Shown: piece after piece, positions 1-4,278 of the stretch
Layout: each line of letters opens with the position of its first letter
Position numbering within the stretch: the stretch's first letter is position 1
Source: an uncultured Clostridia bacterium
GTDB lineage: Bacteria > Bacillota > Clostridia > Christensenellales > Borkfalkiaceae
Assembly (NCBI GenBank): GCA_959605945.1
Contig: CAUHGY010000096.1
Span: 1-5,048, forward strand
Reading direction: 5' to 3'
DNA length: 5,048 nt
The notes under the pieces: model-generated
What the model was told of the DNA's origin: nothing
Database searches by the model: none
The model's input: only the letters and a program-made list of their open reading frames with translations
Made by a program: the position numbers and the translations under genes

Positions 1-238
1 CCCCCCGATTTTTGTCAAGGGAAAGGGCGCATTTTCTCTAAAAAATTTCTTTTTTTGGCGTTTTTTATTAAAAAATCCGCTTATCGGAGTATAGAATGAC
101 CGTTTTTTTACTGCCGTTCATGTTTTTTCGGTGTTTTGCAGCGGTTTTTCCAAGGCTCTGATAGCGGAAACGTTCACGTATTATATTGATTAGCAGACCG
201 CATACTTTCATGCCCTTAAAAATACAGCCGTCAATGCC

Positions 239-284
239 AAAACGTGTTTTTAACCGAAAAACACGCCGAGAGACCGGTCTCTCG
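239..284 (-). terminator. Stem-loop with T4 next to an 18-bp palindrome
   Basis: Positions 243-251 and 257-265 form a perfect 9-bp inverted repeat (CGTGTTTTT / AAAAACACG) with a 5-nt loop. On the minus strand it is followed at once by TTTT (239-242). One base away, 267-284 is a perfect 18-bp palindrome, CGAGAGACCGGTCTCTCG. A leftward transcript would meet the palindrome first, then the stem, then the T tract. This is compatible with a terminator, although the stem is A/T rich and the T run is short. The palindrome could equally be a protein-binding site. Confidence 0.35.
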
Positions 285-409
285 TAAAATACAATTAAAT
301 ATATCGATTAACTTATTGATTTATTTATCCTTAATCGTTCTGTCCGTATGCACTTTTTAAAGGAATGGTGCGGTTATTTATATGTCGGCGTTTTTCTGCA
401 CCGAAAGCT

Positions 410-691
410 TTGCCGAGCTGTCGGTTAACGCAAGAACTCTCGTTTTTAAGTACGCGGTTCGCAATTTATTGATCGGTTTTTCAGCTTACCCCTCTTTTCA
501 GCTTACCCCTCATTCTGCGCCTTTTTTTGACGGTAAGAATAAGGCCGTTTTGCCTGCGGTCCCGTTATTTAAAGGGCGGTGCAGGTTATTTTATCAATTG
601 CTCTGTCGGGTAACTGCGTCGATTGACTGTTCGGAACGGATTTTGCGACGAATTTTCCCATCGCCTTTTCCGCCGATCTGTCGGTTTACGC
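410..691. repeat. Three dispersed copies of a CTGTCGG-centred motif
   Basis: Positions 412-431 and 672-691 match at 18 of 20 bases (GCCGAKCTGTCGGTTWACGC). A third, looser copy sits at 598-617 (CTGTCGGGTAAC core). On the minus strand the two good copies fold as CCGA-CAGM-TCGG hairpins. A second similarity accompanies them: TTTAAAGG followed by GGTGC and GGTTATTT occurs at 356-379 and again at 568-592. The pairing of both elements suggests an old, diverged duplication of a larger unit. Confidence 0.5.
478..511 (+). repeat. 17-bp perfect tandem duplication
   Basis: TTTTCAGCTTACCCCTC occurs twice in direct succession, at 478-494 and 495-511. On the minus strand each copy reads GAGGGGTAAGCTGAAAA, whose GAGGGG looks like a ribosome-binding site, but no start codon with an open frame follows. 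It could be replication slippage or a doubled binding site. Confidence 0.9.
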
Positions 692-726
692 GTGTGCGTT
701 TTTGAAAAAACATACCGTTTTGTTTT

Positions 727-755
727 ATTATATCATCAAAAATTTTTATTTTCAA
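727..755 (-). promoter_or_regulatory. Near-consensus sigma-A promoter directed leftward
   Basis: On the minus strand the -35 box TTGAAA (750-755, 5 of 6 consensus) is followed after exactly 17 bases by a perfect TATAAT -10 box (727-732). A TG sits in the extended -10 position (734-735), and the sequence upstream of -35 is A-rich. Predicted initiation is near 720. This is the best promoter in the window, yet no protein gene follows it for the remaining 720 bases, so its likely product is non-coding or lies beyond the left edge. Confidence 0.65.
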
Positions 756-1014
756 GCTTTTTTCAATCTTTTCAGGCGGAAATTGCAAAAATTTTTTGTG
801 TTTTTTAAAAAAACAGATTGAACGGTCGAAAAATCAAAAAAATTCCCCGTCTTCCGTGCCGAAATTGCAAATACGTATTCGCGTTTTCGCAACCTCTGAC
901 CGAATTTACCAAAAATAGCGCCCCTTCGCCGCACCGTTACCGATCGCCCCTGAAATATATGCGCTTTTTAAAGCTCGCACCCTCTCTTTATCGAAACATA
1001 TGCCTACTTACGCT

Positions 1015-1042
1015 AAAAACGCGCCGCGCTGCCGCGGTTGCG
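1015..1042 (-). terminator. GC-rich intrinsic terminator, leftward
   Basis: On the minus strand CCGCG (1033-1037) pairs with CGCGG (1024-1028) across a GCAG loop. An outer CGC/GCG pair (1040-1042 with 1020-1022) extends the stem across a small internal loop, and TTTTT (1015-1019) follows immediately. A stem of G-C pairs directly followed by a T5 tract is the classical Rho-independent layout. It would end a leftward transcript begun between here and the GNAT gene, where no ORF exists in that direction. Confidence 0.5.
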
Positions 1043-1120
1043 CGCCCGCACGGCAGATTTTTAATCTTCCGCCTTTTTTCACGCCGATACGATTCAATAA
1101 CCCGTTCGATGCGCCAAATC

Positions 1121-1150
1121 ATTATATTCCGAACCCGAAACCGATTTTAA
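1121..1150 (-). promoter_or_regulatory. Possible leftward promoter of a small RNA
   Basis: The minus strand carries a perfect TATAAT (1121-1126). Eighteen bases upstream is TTAAAA (1145-1150), which matches the -35 consensus at 4 of 6. Initiation near 1114 would give an RNA of about 100 nt ending at the terminator at 1015-1042. The AT-rich surroundings make a chance -10 match quite possible. Confidence 0.33.
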
Positions 1151-1193
1151 TCGCAGAGCGTTCGGATTTATTTTTTATATATACGCCGCTATA

Positions 1194-1222
1194 TTGATTT
1201 CTGCCTTTCTTTGTAGTACAAT
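1194..1222 (+). promoter_or_regulatory. Promoter of the GNAT gene
   Basis: TTGATT (1194-1199, 4 of 6) and TACAAT (1217-1222, 5 of 6) are separated by exactly 17 bases. Predicted initiation near 1229 leaves a leader of about 33 nt that contains the GNAT ribosome-binding site. The gene is therefore probably monocistronic. Confidence 0.65.
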
Positions 1223-1230
1223 GGTTGTAC
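1211..1230. promoter_or_regulatory. Overlapping dyads over the -10 box, candidate operator
   Basis: TTGTA-G-TACAA (1211-1221) and GTACAA-TGG-TTGTAC (1216-1230) are two perfect inverted repeats sharing the central TACAA half-site, so three half-sites lie in a row across the -10 box and start point. A repressor bound here would occlude RNA polymerase. I cannot name the regulator from the half-site, and no regulator gene is nearby. Confidence 0.4.
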
Positions 1231-1261
1231 GATAAACAGTAATTTAACGGAGAAAACAAAA

Positions 1262-1768
1262 ATGAATTTTGCCATTGAACCGATTAAAAATGAAGATTTA
1301 ATTGCGTTTAAAAGAGATATGCAAGAAGCATTTCTACAAGGTGCGGCAAATGAATTTCACAATTTAGACGTTGAAATATTGCCGGAAAAAGATATTGACG
1401 AGTCTTTGTCCAAGAAAGGTGCGGCAGCTTATAAAGCGATAGTCGATGAAAAAATGTCAGGCGGCGTTATCGTAGTTATTGACGAAAGCACCCAGCGTAA
1501 CCATCTTGACTTTTTATACGTTAAGTGCGGCATACAAAGCAAAGGAATAGGACAAAAAATCTGGAATGAAATCGAAAGGCTTTACCCATACACAAAAGTT
1601 TGGGAAACGGTTACGCCTTATTTTGAAAAAAGAAATATTCATTTTTATATCAACCGTTTAGGATTTCATGCCGTTGAATTTTTTAATCCGTACCATCGAG
1701 ATCCCGAAGTTCCTGACGATATGGTCGGCGGGGATTACTTTTTTCGGTTTGAAAAGGTAATGAAATAA
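1262..1768 (+). CDS. GNAT family N-acetyltransferase
   Basis: This is a 168-residue cytosolic enzyme expected to transfer an acetyl group from acetyl-CoA to an amine on an unknown small molecule or peptide. The core fold is visible. Motif A lies at about residues 81-101: a hydrophobic strand (LDFLYVKCGI), then Q-S-K-G-I-G (92-97), the pyrophosphate-binding loop Q/R-x-x-G-x-G, then the helix QKIWNEIERLY. Motif B is at about 125-141 (HFYINRLGFHAVEFF), where the xxYxxxGF pattern is typical. The C-terminus, with NPYHRDP and GGDYFFRFEK, is one I recognise as a conserved subfamily in anaerobic Bacillota; this is from memory, not a search. Length is normal for a single-domain GNAT. The start is set by AACGGAG at 1246-1252, nine bases before the ATG. 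The gene stands between the non-coding region and a mobile-element footprint, so it may be cargo or simply a neighbour. The substrate cannot be inferred. Confidence 0.93.
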   Translation: MNFAIEPIKNEDLIAFKRDMQEAFLQGAANEFHNLDVEILPEKDIDESLSKKGAAAYKAIVDEKMSGGVIVVIDESTQRNHLDFLYVKCGIQSKGIGQKIWNEIERLYPYTKVWETVTPYFEKRNIHFYINRLGFHAVEFFNPYHRDPEVPDDMVGGDYFFRFEKVMK

Positions 1769-1793
1769 TATATTACAATTTATCCGTCTGTGC

Positions 1794-1813
1794 TGAATAA
1801 AGCCATTTATTCA
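1794..1813 (+). terminator. Hairpin just after the GNAT gene, weak terminator candidate
   Basis: TGAATAAA (1794-1801) and TTTATTCA (1806-1813) form a perfect 8-bp stem with a GCCA loop, 25 bases after the GNAT stop codon. The position suits a terminator, but the stem is nearly all A-T and no T tract follows on the plus strand. Confidence 0.3.
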
Positions 1814-1836
1814 AAATTGAAGCGTATCTCACTACA

Positions 1837-1867
1837 CTTAGCAAGCTAAGCTGCGTTCCCTACGGGG
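1837..1867 (+). other. oriT-like inverted repeat and nick region (relic)
   Basis: CTTAGC-AA-GCTAAG (1837-1850) is a perfect 6-bp inverted repeat, followed directly by CTGCGTTCCCTACGGGG. The arrangement of an inverted repeat ending in TAAG, then TGCG and CCCT-ACGGG, resembles the IncQ/MOBQ-type origin of transfer whose nick region is TAAGTGCGCCCT in RSF1010-like and Gram-positive plasmids. Two one-base differences are visible (an extra C after TAAG, and T for C before CCCT). No relaxase gene remains in the window. The nearby recombinase pseudogene supports a mobilizable-element origin. Confidence 0.42.
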
Positions 1868-1893
1868 TTTTGCCCACACAAAAACAAAGGGTT

Positions 1894-1960
1894 TTAGGGG
1901 AAATATCCCCCTAACGAGGCAAACGAAATTCGGCAAACGGCAAGCCGCTTGCGTACCTCG
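1894..1960 (+). repeat. Stem-loop cluster upstream of the recombinase relic
   Basis: TTAGGGG (1894-1900) pairs with CCCCTAA (1908-1914) across 7 bases. The next base begins CGAGG (1915-1919), which pairs with CCTCG (1956-1960) and encloses GCAAG-CCG-CTTGC (1940-1952). These consecutive stems lie between the oriT-like sequence and the recombinase start and probably belong to the same mobile element, as transfer-region or leader structure. Confidence 0.55.
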
Positions 1961-1991
1961 CCATACCAAAACAAGAAGGTCGGGAAGGAAT

Positions 1992-2417
1992 TTGAAAGCC
2001 GTTATTTATGCCCGTTATTCAAGCGATAATCAACGCGAAGAGAGTAAAGGGCAACTCCGCGAATGTATATAATCCGCAAAATTTAACGGAATTGACGGTA
2101 TCAATTACTACATCGACCGCGCATTTTCGGCTAAAGACAGACCACCGTTCGAAATTTCAGAGTTGATAGAAGCCATCTTCAAGGGCTTATTCGATTTAGC
2201 CATTGTTTGGAAGCCGGATCGCTATGCTCGTAACCGCTATGGCAGCGCGCATTATAAAGTCATGCTCAACACAACGGCGTTAAAGTACTTTCTGCCAAAG
2301 GAACCATTTCAGAAGGCTCGGGGGCGTAATATTGTAGGCTATGCAGAGTACTATCCTTTCAAATTTGCGAAAAAAGTAAGGCGAGAATTGACTGAAAACG
2401 AATTAACGCCGCAATAA
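1992..2417 (+). pseudogene. Large serine recombinase, N-terminal relic with stop and frameshifts
   Basis: Intact relatives catalyse site-specific integration and excision of mobilizable or conjugative elements through a serine nucleophile. From a TTG at 1992 the frame reads KAVIYARYSSDNQREES and then GQLREC, the resolvase-type N-terminus with the YARYS nucleophile (residue 10), and meets TAA at 2070-2072. The same frame resumes with YIDRAFSAK, then VWKPDRYARNRYGSAHYKVML, where family members usually have WKLDRFARNRYDSAHYK. Between about 2270 and 2279 the homology moves to another frame (VKVLSAKGTISEG, 2279-2317), which stops at 2327. From about 2337 it returns to the first frame (GYAEYY, then ELTEN) and ends at 2417. 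A segment before GYAEYY, roughly where relatives have I-L-E-S-x-L-E, is lost, as is everything after about residue 140 of the more than 450 usual in the family. It is clearly non-functional. The original start is uncertain; AAGGA sits only two bases before the TTG. Confidence 0.88.
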
Positions 2418-2460
2418 AAAACTGCACGCGCCTTAAAAACCCTCGGCTTTCTGCCTGCAG
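2416..2460 (-). terminator. Weak terminator candidate downstream of the AEC gene
   Basis: On the minus strand CTGCA (2456-2460) can pair with TGCAG (2422-2426), with a GCC/GGC pair inside, and TTTTTT (2416-2421) follows. The outer stem is only 5 bp and the site lies about 150 bases past the AEC stop codon. The T6 tract is the main argument. No better terminator is visible between 2418 and 2613. Confidence 0.2.
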
Positions 2461-2613
2461 ATGCAAAAATATCGGCAAGGGAAGAATAAATTTCATCGCC
2501 GCCAATCTGCATTCTCCGCCGATATCGGTATTTTAAGCGTTTTTTCGCACTTTTTTATGCTTTCCGCCGTTAATTTATTGCTCACGCTCCTCGGGCACGA
2601 TTTTACAGCCGCG

Positions 2614-3609
2614 TCAGCCGCATATCGCGCTGAAAAGCAGAAACATCAAAGGTATGGTTACAATAGACAGCACCGTCGACAAAAGCACCATCACCGTGCC
2701 CCCGTCCGAATCGCCGCCGAAACGCACGGCAAACATCACCGCGTTCGCCGCCGAAGGCATCGACATAATGAAAAACAGCGCGTATTTTATCACGTCCGCC
2801 ACGGGCAGGAACGCCACCGACAGAGTGGCTATGACCGAAGCCAGGATAAGTTTATTAAAGCATGCCGTATATGCCCATTTGTCCATAAACAGTTTTTTGA
2901 CGCCGATTCCAGCAAGTTTAATGCCTATCAGAGTCATGGCAAGCGGCGTAACCATATTGCCCATGAAATCAAAGCTCTGCATAAGCTTGCTCAAAAATTT
3001 TCCTGCCGCCGAGTTTGCTTCCGCAATACCGGCAAGCGGCTGTTTCACCGTCAGAAACAGAATAAGACCGAGCACTATCGCAATGATGTTGGGGTTCAGT
3101 ATCACTTTTTTAAGCGACATGCTTTTTCTGTCCCCCGTCACCATGAAAACGCCGATCGTCCAGTTGATGATATTAAACACCGCAATCACCGTGGCGCCGT
3201 ATATAAGAATTTCGCCCTGCACTTCGGGCTGACCCGAAAAAAGCGTCTGCAAAAACGGCAGGCCCATAAAACCCACGTTGCCGAAAACGCTGGCAAAGCG
3301 CATGATGTTGATAGTCGGGTTGTTATCTTTATTGCGGAAAATAAGATACATCAGCCCTATCATGACCGCGTGCACGGCGACGGAAAGCCCCGCTATCACA
3401 AGCATATTTATGGCTATTTCCGACGTAAATTCGCGTTTCTGAAATGACATAAACAGCAAAAACGGCTGACTGCCGTAGAGTATTATATCCGAAACATATG
3501 CGTCCGCCTTTGCCGACAGCACTTTTGTCTTTACAAGTATAAAACCCGGCAAAACCAACACCACCAATGAAAACACAGTGGTCAGAACGTCAATAAAATC
3601 AAGCTGCAT
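2614..3609 (-). CDS. AEC (auxin efflux carrier-like) family transporter
   Basis: A 331-residue integral membrane protein of the AEC family, whose bacterial members export or import small organic acids such as malate or malonate; the substrate here is unknown. About ten hydrophobic segments are visible, beginning at residues 6-28 (LTTVFSLVVLVLPGFILV) and ending at 303-328, with polar loops around 92-99 (RNKDNNPT) and 159-168 (GDRKSMSLKK). Family signatures appear in order: FGNVGFMGLPFLQ (109-121), NPNIIAIVLGLIL (172-184), TPLAMTLIGIKLA (221-233), MPSAANAVMFAVRFGGD (284-300) and LLSTVLSIVTIPL (309-321). Length is normal for the family (about 300-330). An upstream GTG or ATG could extend the frame to 3675, but that extension is basic and hydrophilic. 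The ATG at 3607-3609 has AAGAGG seven bases upstream (3617-3622) and starts at the first membrane segment, so I chose it. It is probably transcribed alone from the promoter at 3983-4011. Nothing suggests disruption. Confidence 0.95.
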   Translation of the reverse strand: MQLDFIDVLTTVFSLVVLVLPGFILVKTKVLSAKADAYVSDIILYGSQPFLLFMSFQKREFTSEIAINMLVIAGLSVAVHAVMIGLMYLIFRNKDNNPTINIMRFASVFGNVGFMGLPFLQTLFSGQPEVQGEILIYGATVIAVFNIINWTIGVFMVTGDRKSMSLKKVILNPNIIAIVLGLILFLTVKQPLAGIAEANSAAGKFLSKLMQSFDFMGNMVTPLAMTLIGIKLAGIGVKKLFMDKWAYTACFNKLILASVIATLSVAFLPVADVIKYALFFIMSMPSAANAVMFAVRFGGDSDGGTVMVLLSTVLSIVTIPLMFLLFSAICG

Positions 3610-3620
3610 TATTTTTCCTC

Positions 3621-3654
3621 TTACCGCACGATTTATTTTACCGCTGTTTACCGC
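3621..3654 (-). repeat. Three GCGGTAA direct repeats in the AEC leader
   Basis: On the minus strand GCGGTAA occurs at 3648-3654, 3638-3644 and 3621-3627, and the last copy touches the AAGAGG ribosome-binding site. CGCACG/CGTGCG (3655-3660 with 3625-3630) can form a stem enclosing two of the copies. This might be a translational control site or chance. Confidence 0.35.
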
Positions 3655-3922
3655 CGTGCGAACGGTTTTCGGCAAGCGCGTTTACAGTCGGCAATTTCGG
3701 GGACGGAGGAACAAGTCGATTGTAATAAAATCGCAATGCTCCCCCCGCTTTTTCAAGCGTTATTTTTAAAACGCGTTCCCGATCTTTTATAAAACAAAGT
3801 TCCGCTTCCGCACCGGCAAGATCCATGCTCTACGTTTTTATTCGCCCGGCGGACCATGCCTGTGCCGCGCGTATTCATACGCAAAAATACGGCTGCACTT
3901 ATGTTCATCTGTATACAGGCAC

Positions 3923-3942
3923 ATATGCAATATGTTGCCTAT
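3923..3942 (-). repeat. Repeat copy downstream of the AEC promoter
   Basis: The minus strand reads ATAGGCAACATATTGCATAT. It matches 4012-4031 at 17 of 20 positions, and all three differences are A/G transitions. It carries a TTGC/GCAA-type dyad (GCAA-n4-TTGC on plus) and lies about 35-54 bases after the predicted start point. With flanking AGGCA (3917-3921) it also forms an imperfect 10-bp stem with a GCA loop. Confidence 0.55.
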
Positions 3943-3982
3943 ATTTTACTTTCATGCTGTGTTTTCATTAGCTTTGCATAAA

Positions 3983-4011
3983 AATATAACCGATCGATCG
4001 TCCGAATTCAA
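3983..4011 (-). promoter_or_regulatory. Predicted promoter for the AEC gene
   Basis: On the minus strand TTGAAT (4006-4011, 4 of 6) is followed after exactly 17 bases by TATATT (3983-3988, 5 of 6). Initiation near 3976 would place the AEC start codon about 367 nt downstream. The 20-bp repeat at 4012-4031 abuts the -35 box. Confidence 0.5.
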
Positions 4012-4031
4012 ACACGCAATACGTTGCCTAT
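4012..4031 (-). repeat. Repeat copy abutting the -35 box of the AEC promoter
   Basis: The minus strand reads ATAGGCAACGTATTGCGTGT and lies immediately upstream of the -35 hexamer, where an activator commonly binds. The partner copy is 89 bp away at 3923-3942. Two matching dyad-bearing sites on either side of a promoter suggest binding by one regulator. Confidence 0.55.
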
Positions 4032-4086
4032 TTTAATTTTTTCCGCGAATCCTCCGCTTTTTAAAAACGCCGACGAATTTAAGCGC

Positions 4087-4110
4087 GACGTTTAATTTGA
4101 CGTTTAATTT
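4087..4110 (+). repeat. 12-bp perfect tandem duplication
   Basis: GACGTTTAATTT is repeated at 4087-4098 and 4099-4110 with no gap. It is consistent with slippage in non-coding DNA and no function is evident. Confidence 0.9.
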
Positions 4111-4201
4111 GCGGAAACCTGTATTTTCACGGGCAAAACGGCTGCGGCCCCGCAAAATTCCTATGCCAGCTGAATTTTTGCCGCTTTTTATTGCAAGAAA
4201 G

Positions 4202-4219
4202 AACGAAAACGTTTCCGTT
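4202..4219 (-). terminator. Weak stem-loop downstream of the PHP gene
   Basis: AACGGAAACGTTTTCGTT (minus strand) is an 18-bp near-palindrome with two mismatched positions. It can form a 7-bp stem with one G-T pair and a 4-nt loop, followed by CTTTCTT. It lies about 60 bases past the PHP stop codon. The stem is A/T rich and the T tract interrupted, so termination here is only a possibility. Confidence 0.22.
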
Positions 4220-4278
4220 GCGCGCGATGTTTTCGGGGAGATTTCTCGATATCCGTCGCGCTTTACAACATTGATTAA

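Larger units (their letters stand above)
239..720 (-). ncRNA. Candidate non-coding RNA, about 480 nt, leftward
   Basis: This is an inferred transcript. It would start near 720 from the strong promoter at 727-755 and end at the stem-loop and T tract at 239-265. No ORF with a ribosome-binding site lies in that orientation. Read on the minus strand, it contains two perfect CCGA-CAGM-TCGG mini-hairpins (near 673-684 and 413-424), a third degraded copy, a CCTGC/GCAGG stem at 553-585 with an inner CCC/GGG pair, and a GGTGC/GCACC pair at 367-402. I looked for RNase P, tmRNA and T-box signatures and saw none. It could be a novel structured RNA, a decayed element, or a leader for something left of the window. 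Confidence 0.27.
1..1193. other. Gene-free region with structured, repeat-bearing DNA
   Basis: No reading frame here combines a ribosome-binding site, a plausible composition and a recognisable motif. The longest open stretches (382-705 and 818-1150 on plus) encode low-complexity, basic, domain-less peptides, and the first of them runs through a tandem duplication and dispersed repeats. The plus strand is rich in T runs over 1-800. What the region does hold is a near-consensus leftward promoter at 727-755, a 17-bp tandem duplication, three copies of a CTGTCGG-centred motif, a 9-bp hairpin beside an 18-bp palindrome, and a GC-rich leftward terminator at 1015-1042. A minus-strand TTGACA at 13-18 could be the -35 box of a gene beyond the left edge, but its -10 would lie outside the window. 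Confidence 0.7.
3610..4278. other. Gene-free region between the AEC and PHP genes
   Basis: This 669-bp stretch has no convincing gene. A 62-codon minus-strand frame (3638-3826) lies just before the AEC gene but has no ribosome-binding site at a usable distance and no recognisable motif. The contents I can support are a minus-strand promoter at 3983-4011, two copies of a 20-bp repeat around it, a 12-bp tandem duplication at 4087-4110, a GCGTAT-TC-ATACGC hairpin at 3869-3882, the palindrome CTGTATACAG at 3909-3918, and three GCGGTAA repeats just before the AEC ribosome-binding site. If the promoter is used, the AEC mRNA has a leader of about 370 nt. Confidence 0.6.

Noticed and set aside
13..18. 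Minus-strand TTGACA near the left edge
   Set aside because: A perfect -35 hexamer, but the matching -10 would fall outside the window, so a promoter cannot be supported.
382..705. 107-codon open frame on the plus strand
   Set aside because: The nearest Shine-Dalgarno-like AAAGGAA is about 16 bases from the ATG. The frame crosses a tandem duplication and dispersed repeats, and the product has no recognisable domain.
818..1150. 110-codon open frame on the plus strand
   Set aside because: Highly basic, no ribosome-binding site, no motif, and it overlaps the GC-rich terminator-like hairpin. It looks like chance.
1..1193. CRISPR array, tRNA or rRNA in the repeat-bearing left region
   Set aside because: The repeats are only two or three copies, unequal in spacing and diverged. 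No cloverleaf with a GTTCRA-type T loop or rRNA stretch was seen.
2461..3447. Long open frame on the plus strand, with a further one at 2654-3232
   Set aside because: Both are antisense to the AEC transporter. Their products are rich in His, Arg and Lys or lack any motif, while the minus strand gives a clear ten-segment membrane protein with family signatures.
3638..3826. 62-codon minus-strand frame just upstream of the AEC gene
   Set aside because: The composition is passable and it lies in the same direction as the AEC gene. However, there is no Shine-Dalgarno at a usable distance (only GTAGAG one base before the ATG), a stop codon lies two codons upstream, and I recognise no family. I mention it only as a possible leader frame.
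3991..4000. CGATCGATCG palindrome
   Set aside because: Short, self-repeating tetramer inside the promoter spacer; likely compositional and not needed to explain the promoter.
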